Shown here one piece after another: positions 23,608 to 30,977 of a stretch of 33,513 nucleotides of DNA (position 1 is its first letter; each line of letters starts with the position of its first letter). A program made the position numbers and the translations under genes. Below the pieces are notes generated by a model. That model made no database searches, was not told the DNA's origin, and was given only the letters and a program-made list of their open reading frames with translations. Location: contig JACCRT010000039.1 of NCBI GenBank assembly GCA_013813355.1, forward strand, positions 1 through 33,513, given 5' to 3'. The DNA comes from Acidobacteriota bacterium (GTDB lineage Bacteria; Acidobacteriota; Vicinamibacteria; Vicinamibacterales; 2-12-FULL-66-21).

Positions 23608-26394
23608 GTGCCGTCCCAGCGCATCTCGCATTACGAACTGCTCGACCGCATCGGCCGCGACGGGCCGACCGAGATCTACCGCGCCCGCGACCTGCGCCTC
23701 GAACGCGAGGTCGCCGTGAAGATCCTGCGCAGCGAAGTGCGCGACCTTCCAGGCGCCGTCGCGCGCTTCAGTCGAGAGGCCCGCATCGCGTCGCTCGTCA
23801 CGCACCCGCACGTCTGCGCCGTGCACGACTTCGGCGACGAGAACGGCCGGGCCTTCCTGGTCTGCGAGCTGCTCGAGGGCCGCGCGCTCGACGAGCTGAT
23901 GGCCGGCGCGCCGCTTCGGCCCGACCGGCTCATCGACATCGCGATCCAGCTGGCCGATGCGCTCGTCGCCGCGCACCGCCGTGGTGTCGTGCACGGCGGC
24001 GTGAAGCCGTCGAACGTGTTCGTCACGACCGACGGGCACGTCAAGCTCCTCGAACTCGGCGCCGTCGCGGCGGCCAGGCCGGATCCCCGTCCCGCCGACA
24101 GCCCCTCGGCCGACACCTCCAGCCATGTGGGGGACGCGCAGGTGGATGCGGTCGAGTACTTCCACCCGTACCTGTCGCCGGAACAGGTCGCCGGGCGCCC
24201 ACCCGACGAGCGCAGCGATATCTTTGCCACCGGCGCGCTGCTCTACGAGATGGCCACGGGCAGGCCTCCGTTCGAGGGACCAACACTCCCTGAGCTCGTG
24301 CAGGCGATCGCCGGCCGCGATCCACAGCCGCCGCGCACGCTGAATCCGAGCTTGCCGGGAGCGCTCGAGCCGATCATCATGCGGGCGCTTGCCCGGGCCC
24401 CGGCGGCCCGCTACCAGGCCGCCGCCGACCTGTTCGAGGATCTCCGCCGCGTCCGGCGGGCGATCGAGACGCCAGGCCCGGGACCGACGAGCAGCCGGCG
24501 CCGAGCGCTTCCGCTGACCGCCGCGGCCATTGTCGTCGGCCTTGCGGCCGTCGTGGCGATTGTCGCGCTGCCCTGGCGGGGGAGCCGGGCAGACTCCGGC
24601 TTGGCCCTGCGCAGCAGCGTGCTGGTCGGTCACCTCTACAACGGTACGGCCGACCCCGACTTCGATGGAACGTTGCGCGAAGCGGTGACGGTCTATCTCG
24701 AGCAGTCTCCGCACCTGGAGCTCGTCTCGGACGCGCGCATCCGCGCGCGGCTGCGCATGATGGGCCTCGACGCGACCAGCCGCATGACCCACGGGGTCGC
24801 CTTCGAAGTCTGCCAGCGCCTCGGCATCCAGGCCATGATCGAGGGCAGCGTGTCGGCGGTCGGCCGTTCGACCGTCATCGCGCTCGTCGCCACCGACTGC
24901 ACGAGCGGCGAACCGATCGCGCGGGAACAGGCCGAGGTGGAACGGAAGGAAGACGTGCTCGGGGCGCTCGGCACGATCACGGCCTCGGTGCGGGCCGCGC
25001 TCGGCGAATCGGGTGTCTCGCTGGCCAGTCACAACGTGCCAATCGAGGATGCGACGACCCCGTCGTTCGACGCGCTGAAGGCCTACACCGAGGGGGCATC
25101 CCGGCGGGCGGCGGGCGCCGAACTCGAAGCCATTCCGTTCTTGAAGCGAGCCATCGCCATCGATCCTCAGTTCGCACTCGCGTACACGACCCTGTCGAGC
25201 CTCTATGGCGGGCTCGGCGAAACGGGACGGAGCGAGGAACTGGCGCGCCTCGCCTACGAACACCGCGAGCGTGTCAGCGAGCGCGAGCGGCTCTTCATCG
25301 CGTACCAGTACCACGACCGCGTGTCCGGGGACCAGTTGAAGGCCCGGGAAGCGCTGGAGGTCTGGAAACGCACGTACCCGCACGACTATCGCCCCGCGAA
25401 CGCCCTCGCGGTTCTGCTGAACCGGCTCGGGCAGTATGACGCGGCCGCCGGCGAGGCGGAGGAAGCCCGCCGCCGAAACCCGGACCACGCGTTCCCGTAC
25501 TCGAACCTCGCCTATGCGCACCGCGGCGCGGGCCGCTATGGAGAGGCGCGTGCCGTGGCGGAACGAGCGCTCCAGGACAACCTCGAGACGCTGCCGATGC
25601 GCCGGCTCCTGTACCAAGTGGCGGAAATTGAAGGGGACGAGCCGGCGGCGCGCCGGCAGATCGACTGGGCCCGTGGCCGCGGGCGTGAATTCGACTTCAC
25701 CGGTGCTCGGGCACAGGTGGCTGCGTTTCGGGGACGGGTCGACGAAGCGCGCGCGCTCTACCGAACCGCGATCGCCGGGGCCAGGGCGGAAGGTTTCGGC
25801 CAGGTCGCCGACGGATACGGGGCGCAGGCCGCACTGATGGAGGCGCTCTATGGCTTCAGCCGGGAGGCCCTCGAGATTGCGAGGCCGATTGCCCGTGGCT
25901 CGACCGCCCCCGAAGCCCAGCTCCGCGCCGCGACGGCCATGGCGCTCGCAGGCGCCGCAGGCGAGGCCGAAGGGGTGCTCAGGGGCCTGCGGACCCTCCG
26001 GCCGGAAGATACGCTCCTGCAGGCGGCCTATCTCGCCCCCGCGGAGGCCGCGGTGCAGCTCGCCGCCGGCAGAACCGGCCCGGCGCTCGAACACCTGCGC
26101 CGCGCTTCGCCTTACGAGTACGGGATAGTCGCCGCGCTCGTGCCCGGCTACCTCCGGGCCGAGGCCCGGCTGCGGGCCGGTGCTCTCGACGAGGCGGCTC
26201 GCGAGTTCGCCGCCGTGCTCGACCACCGCGGCGCTGACCCGTTCTCGCCCGTAATCCCGGTTTCCCGGCTCGGCCTGGCGCGCGCACTGGCGCGGAGCGG
26301 CGACCGTACCCGCAGCACCGAATCGCTCGACGCACTCCGCGCCGAGTGGAAGGACGCCGATCCGGTCATGCGCCGCCTCCTCGACGCGCGGTGA
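23608..26394 (+). CDS. Predicted pseudokinase with C-terminal TPR region, paralogue of the preceding kinase
   Basis: 928 residues starting with GTG 3 bp after the kinase stop, so probably translationally coupled. It aligns with the upstream protein end to end: kinase fold, membrane helix (~295-320), TolB/FlgO-like segment and TPRs (shared 'VSERERLFI.YQ.HDRV.GDQ'). The catalytic loop HRD is 'HGG' (129-131) and DFG is 'ELG' (149-151), so the catalytic Asp and the Mg-binding Asp are both gone. The glycine loop is 'IGRDGPTEI' instead of GxGxxG. The lysine K38, the alpha-C Glu and 'SPEQ' remain. The frame is long, open and codon-consistent, so this is a maintained pseudokinase rather than a decaying gene. 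It likely regulates or scaffolds its active neighbour. Confidence 0.9.
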   Translation: MPSQRISHYELLDRIGRDGPTEIYRARDLRLEREVAVKILRSEVRDLPGAVARFSREARIASLVTHPHVCAVHDFGDENGRAFLVCELLEGRALDELMAGAPLRPDRLIDIAIQLADALVAAHRRGVVHGGVKPSNVFVTTDGHVKLLELGAVAAARPDPRPADSPSADTSSHVGDAQVDAVEYFHPYLSPEQVAGRPPDERSDIFATGALLYEMATGRPPFEGPTLPELVQAIAGRDPQPPRTLNPSLPGALEPIIMRALARAPAARYQAAADLFEDLRRVRRAIETPGPGPTSSRRRALPLTAAAIVVGLAAVVAIVALPWRGSRADSGLALRSSVLVGHLYNGTADPDFDGTLREAVTVYLEQSPHLELVSDARIRARLRMMGLDATSRMTHGVAFEVCQRLGIQAMIEGSVSAVGRSTVIALVATDCTSGEPIAREQAEVERKEDVLGALGTITASVRAALGESGVSLASHNVPIEDATTPSFDALKAYTEGASRRAAGAELEAIPFLKRAIAIDPQFALAYTTLSSLYGGLGETGRSEELARLAYEHRERVSERERLFIAYQYHDRVSGDQLKAREALEVWKRTYPHDYRPANALAVLLNRLGQYDAAAGEAEEARRRNPDHAFPYSNLAYAHRGAGRYGEARAVAERALQDNLETLPMRRLLYQVAEIEGDEPAARRQIDWARGRGREFDFTGARAQVAAFRGRVDEARALYRTAIAGARAEGFGQVADGYGAQAALMEALYGFSREALEIARPIARGSTAPEAQLRAATAMALAGAAGEAEGVLRGLRTLRPEDTLLQAAYLAPAEAAVQLAAGRTGPALEHLRRASPYEYGIVAALVPGYLRAEARLRAGALDEAAREFAAVLDHRGADPFSPVIPVSRLGLARALARSGDRTRSTESLDALRAEWKDADPVMRRLLDAR

Positions 26395-26403
26395 CCCGCG
26401 GGC

Positions 26404-27414
26404 CTACCGCCCCATCCGCGAGATCGTCCAGGAAATACCGAACCCTGCGAAGATGAAGGCCAGCCCACCGGCCACTTCACCGCCGGTCGGACCGACCGGC
26501 TGGCGACGGTAGTACTTCGTGTCCACCGCCTTCACCATTTCCGGCGTGGTCAGCTCGATCGCGCGGATGACATCCCCCACCTGTGGCGCGACGGTGGCGG
26601 TGAACGGCCACAGCCCGATCACCGCGCCCAGCAGGAGCCCGAGCAGGAACCCGAGCGTCACCCTCTGGTAGCGTGCGAGCAGCAATTTCACCAGGTTGCT
26701 GACGCCGACAACACCCGCCGCCACGCCGAAGAGCACCGGGATGAAGACGTGCATTGCTTCCCCGAACATCGCGAGGCCACCGCCCCGCAGACCGTCGACC
26801 GCCAGCGCCACGGCACCGACAATCGTCCGGTACTGCCCCAGCACCAGCAGCAGGTAGGCGCCGGATACGCCCGGGAGAATCATTGCCGCACCGCCAGACA
26901 GACCCGCCAGGAACAACAGCGCGTAGCCGGCGAGGCTGCGCTCGGTCCCGCCGCCGATCCGCTCCGGATCGACGAACGCGAGCAGCGCCATCAGGACGAT
27001 CGCTATCGCGGCACTGATCGCCACCTTCATGTCGAGCGGCCGCAGCATCCGCCACAGCAACGGGACGCCGCCCAGTGTCAAGCCGATGAAGAGCGAGTAC
27101 ATCGCCCACTGGTGGGTGTCGAGCAGCAGACCGATCAACCGGGCGAACGCGGCAATCGCCACGAGCGCGGCGATGACGACGCATGCGAGCAGGAGGATGA
27201 CCTTCGGGCGGAACCTGAACGTCGAGACCTCCGCCACGCTGCCGATGAACTGCGGATAAATGCCGACGGCCAGCAGCATCGTGCCGCCCGAGATCCCCGG
27301 CACGAGGTTGGCGAGACCCATCAGGGTGCCGCCGACCGCCGCGCGGATTGCGATACCCCGGGTCGTGAACGCGGAAATGTCGAGTGGAGCGGGAGGATCG
27401 GAACCAGCAGGCAT
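26404..27414 (-). CDS. DUF368 membrane protein (PopT-type polyprenyl-phosphate translocase)
   Basis: 336 residues, very hydrophobic, about 8-9 helices. It carries the two inverted DUF368 signatures 'GLANLVPGISGGTMLL' (near residue 33) and 'MILPGVSGAYLLLVLGQY' (near 180). DUF368 proteins (PopT) recycle undecaprenyl phosphate across the cytoplasmic membrane for peptidoglycan and polysaccharide synthesis; assignment of that activity is by family. A CATAAT sequence 12 bp before the ATG suggests a very short or absent leader. It is convergent with the pseudokinase gene, only 9 bp apart. The AsmA-like gene is upstream on the same strand. Confidence 0.9.
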   Translation of the reverse strand: MPAGSDPPAPLDISAFTTRGIAIRAAVGGTLMGLANLVPGISGGTMLLAVGIYPQFIGSVAEVSTFRFRPKVILLLACVVIAALVAIAAFARLIGLLLDTHQWAMYSLFIGLTLGGVPLLWRMLRPLDMKVAISAAIAIVLMALLAFVDPERIGGGTERSLAGYALLFLAGLSGGAAMILPGVSGAYLLLVLGQYRTIVGAVALAVDGLRGGGLAMFGEAMHVFIPVLFGVAAGVVGVSNLVKLLLARYQRVTLGFLLGLLLGAVIGLWPFTATVAPQVGDVIRAIELTTPEMVKAVDTKYYRRQPVGPTGGEVAGGLAFIFAGFGISWTISRMGR

Positions 27415-27447
27415 AGAGCACGATTATGTCTCAAACGCGGATCGGCT

Positions 27448-27490
27448 GTCGGTCCCGTCACGACCGACGGGAGATCAGGAGAAGCTCCTG
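27448..27490. repeat. Two adjacent inverted repeats between AsmA and DUF368 genes
   Basis: GTCGGTC-ccgtcac-GACCGAC (27448-27468, perfect 7-bp arms, 7-nt loop) and CAGGAG-aag-CTCCTG (27476-27490, perfect 6-bp arms, 3-nt loop). Neither has a U tract. They may be a binding site, a processing site or a weak terminator after the AsmA-like gene; no choice can be made from sequence. Confidence 0.5.
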
Positions 27491-27537
27491 GAACTCTCCG
27501 TGTCCGGCGAACCGCCGCACCGGGCAGATTCGTGCGC

Positions 27538-29103
27538 TCAGGGCAAGCCGCCGCCGGGGCGCTTGAAGAGGTCGCGCAACCGGCGCTTCAATTCGTCGCC
27601 CAGCCCTTCTTCGATCGCCGTCATCAGGTCGATGTCGAACGAGGGAGCGTCGGCGGTGCCAGAGATGGACAGCGGAAGCCGGATCTCGCCGCCTGGACTC
27701 CGCAGCCGTGCAAGCTCGCGGACACGCGCCACGGCTTCGGCCACGCGCTCAGCGGCAATGGCCGCGGTGCCCCGAAGTGCCAGCGCCCTGTCGAACCCGA
27801 TCGTTCCGCCTACCCGGACGTTCACGTGCCCGGCGTCGACCCGCAGGTCGGACGTGGTGGCCCGCGCGTCACTCAGCGTGAAGGTGCCTGACAGCCTCTC
27901 GAAGCGCGTATCGCGACCTTCCGTCTCGGCCAGGCGCAACGCGTTGTTGACCGCGGCGACCAGCGGGAACTCCCGCAGCACGCCGTTGGTGACGAGCAGC
28001 TCCACTTGCCCCCTGACCGTCTGGTCCAGTGCGGCGTCGATGCGGCCCTGCAGCGAGGCCGTGACGTCTGCCCGGCCGTCCACGCGCTGGTCCCGGCCGG
28101 TTAACGCGGCCAGGAAGGCGGCGATATCCAGCTCACGCACTCGGCTCTCCATCGTCCAGCGCGGGACGCCGCGGCCGAAGTGCACGACGAGGGTGCCTTG
28201 GTGGGTCCCGCCGTACAACGCGAAGGTGGCGGGCTTGAACGAGAGCCGGTTCCCCTGGATTGCGAACGGCGCTTCGAACCTCTCGAGCCGCAGCGGGTCG
28301 AGCGCAACCTGCGGGGCGCTCAATCTGCCCTCGCCAGAGAACCGCAGGGAGGAGCGGTCCACGCGCAGGTCCGCGGTAACGGACGCCGGCGCCTGGAGCC
28401 GCAGGAACTCGGGGCGATCGCTGCCGGCGAGGCGCAGCAGCTGCGGCAGGTCACGATCCTCGATCGCGTCCGCCGTGAACGCCATGCGCACCACCGATGC
28501 GTCGGTCCGGGCCTCACCGGCGATCTGCGCGCCGCCGATCCGAGCGGTGACGTCTGAAAGCCGCAGCCCCCCCTCTTCGATAGTCACGTGCGCGGTGATG
28601 TCATCGATCGCCCCTGTCTCGCCAGGCGCTTCCCCCCGCTCCCCGTCGAAGACGAGCACCCGGCCGTTGACGACCCGGACGCGCTCGATCGAGATCCGGC
28701 CATCGGTGGTGGTCGCGGGCGCCGGGACTGCCGCGGGGACGTGCCATTGCCCGTCGGCGTCGCGCAGCACGGAGACGGTCAGTCCGTCGAGCTGCACCTC
28801 TTCGATGTCGGCGCGACCCGAGAACAGCGTGCCGGTTCGAGGCAGGATACGGATGCGCTGGATGTCGAGCGCGGGCGCCTGCTCGCTGGCATCACCGACG
28901 CGGACCGCGCGCCCCGTGAGCGCCACCCGCGGCACGAACGAGACGGAGAGGTCCCCAATCGTGACCGGCTGGCCGAGCGCCTCGCTCAACCGCTCCTCGA
29001 CCGCTGCGAGCAGCGGCCCCTGCCGCAGCGATTGCCGCACGGCGAGCGCCGCCAGTACCAGCAGGGCGAGAACGACAACGCCAGCTATCGCAACCCGTCG
29101 CAT
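27538..29103 (-). CDS. AsmA-like envelope protein
   Basis: 521 residues from the ATG at 29103 (the track uses a TTG two codons upstream). N-terminal membrane anchor 'VAIAGVVVLALLVLAALAV', then an AsmA-type N-terminal region ('LSEALGQPVTIGDLSVSF', 'IEEVQLDGLTVSVLRDADGQW') and long beta-rich repeats. The C-terminal part has the typical 'VRGQVELLVTNGVLREFPLV' and 'FTLSDARATTSDLRV' signatures of the AsmA C-terminal domain. AsmA/TamB-like proteins bridge the inner and outer membrane and are thought to move phospholipids. It is anchored in the inner membrane with the bulk in the periplasm. Located upstream of the DUF368 gene; both serve the envelope. Confidence 0.88.
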   Translation of the reverse strand: MRRVAIAGVVVLALLVLAALAVRQSLRQGPLLAAVEERLSEALGQPVTIGDLSVSFVPRVALTGRAVRVGDASEQAPALDIQRIRILPRTGTLFSGRADIEEVQLDGLTVSVLRDADGQWHVPAAVPAPATTTDGRISIERVRVVNGRVLVFDGERGEAPGETGAIDDITAHVTIEEGGLRLSDVTARIGGAQIAGEARTDASVVRMAFTADAIEDRDLPQLLRLAGSDRPEFLRLQAPASVTADLRVDRSSLRFSGEGRLSAPQVALDPLRLERFEAPFAIQGNRLSFKPATFALYGGTHQGTLVVHFGRGVPRWTMESRVRELDIAAFLAALTGRDQRVDGRADVTASLQGRIDAALDQTVRGQVELLVTNGVLREFPLVAAVNNALRLAETEGRDTRFERLSGTFTLSDARATTSDLRVDAGHVNVRVGGTIGFDRALALRGTAAIAAERVAEAVARVRELARLRSPGGEIRLPLSISGTADAPSFDIDLMTAIEEGLGDELKRRLRDLFKRPGGGLP

Positions 29104-29272
29104 GCTCAAGAGGATACCGCCTCGACACGCTTGCGGGCCCGGCCTGCCACTTTCGTGCGAAAGGGCTGGCGGACCTCGCCGCCGCGTTGATGGAGACGGC
29201 CTGTTTCATCCTGGACGCCAGGTTCCTGACGTGCAGCGACACGGCAGGCCGGCCCTACGGTAAGCTTCACCC

Positions 29273-30637
29273 ATGATGCGCACCGGGTCCGGCATGTTCA
29301 CGTACTACGGCGTCGTGCGCGGGATGGCGCTGGTGACGGCACTCTCGCTGGCGGCCTGTGGCGGCGGAGCGAGCGGCTGCGCCGTTGCTCTGCCGTGGGC
29401 CCAGGCGACGCCGGACCTGAGCGACGGAAGCGGCGGCACCAACCGCCCGGAGCACCGCGACAAGCCACACCTCGTGCTGGTGTCGCTCGATGGATTCAAG
29501 CCGGCTTACCTCGAGAAGTTCGAACTGCCGAACCTCCGTCGCGTCGCCGCGCGTGGCACCCGCGCGCGCGCCATGATCCCGGTATTTCCAACCCTGACCT
29601 CCCCGAATCATTACTCGCTGGTGTCGGGCGTCTACCCCGAGACCCACGGCCTGGTGGCCAACAGCTTCTGGGATCCAGATCGCGGCGAGGGGTTCTCCCT
29701 CTCGAGCCAAGCAGTGGCCGACGGCACGTGGTATCACGCGGAGCCCATCTGGGTCACGGCCGAGCGACAGGGCATGGTCTCAGCCTGCTTCTTCTGGCCA
29801 GGCTCCGAGGCCGCGATCCGGCCGACGGACGCGGGCGACGATCAGCCCGGCATTCGGCCCACGATCTGGAACAAGTACGACGGGTCGGTGCCGAACGAGG
29901 ATCGCGTCCGCACGGTGCTCGAGTGGCTGCAGATGCCCGACGAGCGCCGGCCCCACCTGATCACGCTGTACTTCAGCGAACTGGACAGCGCACAGCACGA
30001 CGGGCCGCTCGATGACCCGGCGGTGGAGGCGGCCGCGAAGTCGCTGGACCATGCCATCGGTTTGCTGCTCGACGGCCTCGACGCGCTGCCCATCCGCAAT
30101 CGCCTGTACCTGCTCATCACGTCCGACCACGGCATGGTCGAGACCTCGGGCGAGCAGACGATCCGGCTCGACGGGATGATCGACGTGACCGAGATCGAGC
30201 GCGGTTTCAGCGGGCCGGCGGCGAGCCTCCACTTGAAGGACCCGGCGCGCGCCCCCGCCCTTCGCGATCAGATCAACGACGCGCTCGAGCGCGGGCGCGC
30301 CTATCTGCGCCAGGAAGTCCCTGAGGAATTCCACTACCGCGCCAGCCCGCGCATTGGCGACATCGTGGTCATCATGGACGAGGCGTGGACGCTCGCGGCT
30401 TCCTCGCGACCGTCGACCCGCGACGTGGAGCGCTGGGGGATGCACGGCTGGGATCCGTCACTCCCGTCGATGCACGCGCTGTTTATGATCACGGGGCCGG
30501 GTATCCGCCAGGGGGCGGTGGTCCCGGAAGTCCACAACGTGGACGTGTACCCGTTGATGACCGAGCTGCTCGGTCTGCGGCCGGCGGGAGGCCTCGCCGG
30601 CCGGAGCGGGCACATCCAGCGAAGCATCATCGAGTAA
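29273..30637 (+). CDS. Nucleotide pyrophosphatase/phosphodiesterase (NPP, alkaline phosphatase superfamily), likely lipoprotein
   Basis: 454 residues. Signal 'MALVTALSLAAC' with lipobox LAAC (C29) indicates an acylated, periplasm- or surface-anchored protein. NPP catalytic features: D73 ('VSLDGFKP'), nucleophile T109 within 'FPTLTSPNHYSLVSG', 'SELDSAQHDG', 'TSDHGM' and 'GMHGWDP', giving the two-zinc site. NPPs cleave phosphodiester or pyrophosphate bonds in nucleotides or lipid headgroups; the substrate is unknown. The start may be either ATG of the tandem at 29273/29276 or an internal ATG (codon 8 or 18); no strong Shine-Dalgarno helps. A perfect inverted repeat (GCCGGT...ACCGGC, 30638-30659) follows the stop at once. 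Confidence 0.92.
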   Translation: MMRTGSGMFTYYGVVRGMALVTALSLAACGGGASGCAVALPWAQATPDLSDGSGGTNRPEHRDKPHLVLVSLDGFKPAYLEKFELPNLRRVAARGTRARAMIPVFPTLTSPNHYSLVSGVYPETHGLVANSFWDPDRGEGFSLSSQAVADGTWYHAEPIWVTAERQGMVSACFFWPGSEAAIRPTDAGDDQPGIRPTIWNKYDGSVPNEDRVRTVLEWLQMPDERRPHLITLYFSELDSAQHDGPLDDPAVEAAAKSLDHAIGLLLDGLDALPIRNRLYLLITSDHGMVETSGEQTIRLDGMIDVTEIERGFSGPAASLHLKDPARAPALRDQINDALERGRAYLRQEVPEEFHYRASPRIGDIVVIMDEAWTLAASSRPSTRDVERWGMHGWDPSLPSMHALFMITGPGIRQGAVVPEVHNVDVYPLMTELLGLRPAGGLAGRSGHIQRSIIE

Positions 30638-30638
30638 G

Positions 30639-30815
30639 CCGGTCCTCGCGGGAACCGGCGCGCTGCGCTCCGTGATGGCCGGGTTCACCGGCTTCGATCC
30701 GGTCGTCTTCGCCGGCGCTGTGGGGCTGCTCTCCGCGGCGGCGATCCTCGCCAGCTACGTGCCGGCCCGCCGGGCGACCCAGGTCGCCCCCCTCACCGCG
30801 CTGCGGACCGAGTAG
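30639..30815 (+). pseudogene. C-terminal scrap of an FtsX/MacB-type ABC permease
   Basis: This is not in the ORF track (too short). From 30639 to the TAG at 30813 the DNA reads 'ALRSVMAGFTGFDPVVFAGA', then 'SAAAILASYVPARRATQVAP' and 'LTALRTE'. The last membrane helix followed by 'ASY.PARRA..V.P..ALR.E' is the hallmark end of MacB/FtsX-like permeases of the acidobacterial ABC type, which are normally several hundred residues longer. The frame runs on upstream into the NPP gene without permease sequence, so nearly the whole gene is missing. It is a 3' remnant left after a deletion. Confidence 0.8.
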
Positions 30816-30848
30816 GGAGCGCCGTCGCGCCTGTTTCGGTTCCTGGAA

Positions 30849-30883
30849 TTACAGAACCGTCGGAGCCTGGCACCGAACTGTAA
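30849..30883. repeat. 35-nt imperfect palindrome between permease scrap and coiled-coil gene
   Basis: TTACAG...TCGGAGCC-T-GGCACCGA...CTGTAA: outer arms of 6 bp are perfect, inner arms of 8 bp have one mismatch, with an unequal bulge (AACCG against A). It is preceded by another inverted pair CGGTTC...GAACCG. It has no U tract. It could be a dispersed palindromic element or a protein-binding site. Confidence 0.55.
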
Positions 30884-30977
30884 GGGACTCCGCCACCACC
30901 CGACGGATTTCCGCGAAGATTTAGCCGATCCCCGCGGCCTTGAAGTTGCAGTGTGCCCGTTGGAGATCTGGTTCCGC

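Noticed and set aside
22150-26226. A 1358-codon open frame antisense to the kinase and pseudokinase genes
   Set aside because: It is Arg/Gly/Pro-rich, shows no domain, and lies opposite two proteins with clear motifs. Long antisense frames are expected in GC-rich coding DNA where sense codons end in G or C.
27260-29263. 667-codon plus-strand ORF opposite the AsmA and DUF368 genes
   Set aside because: Ser/Arg/Pro-rich shadow of two well-supported minus-strand genes.
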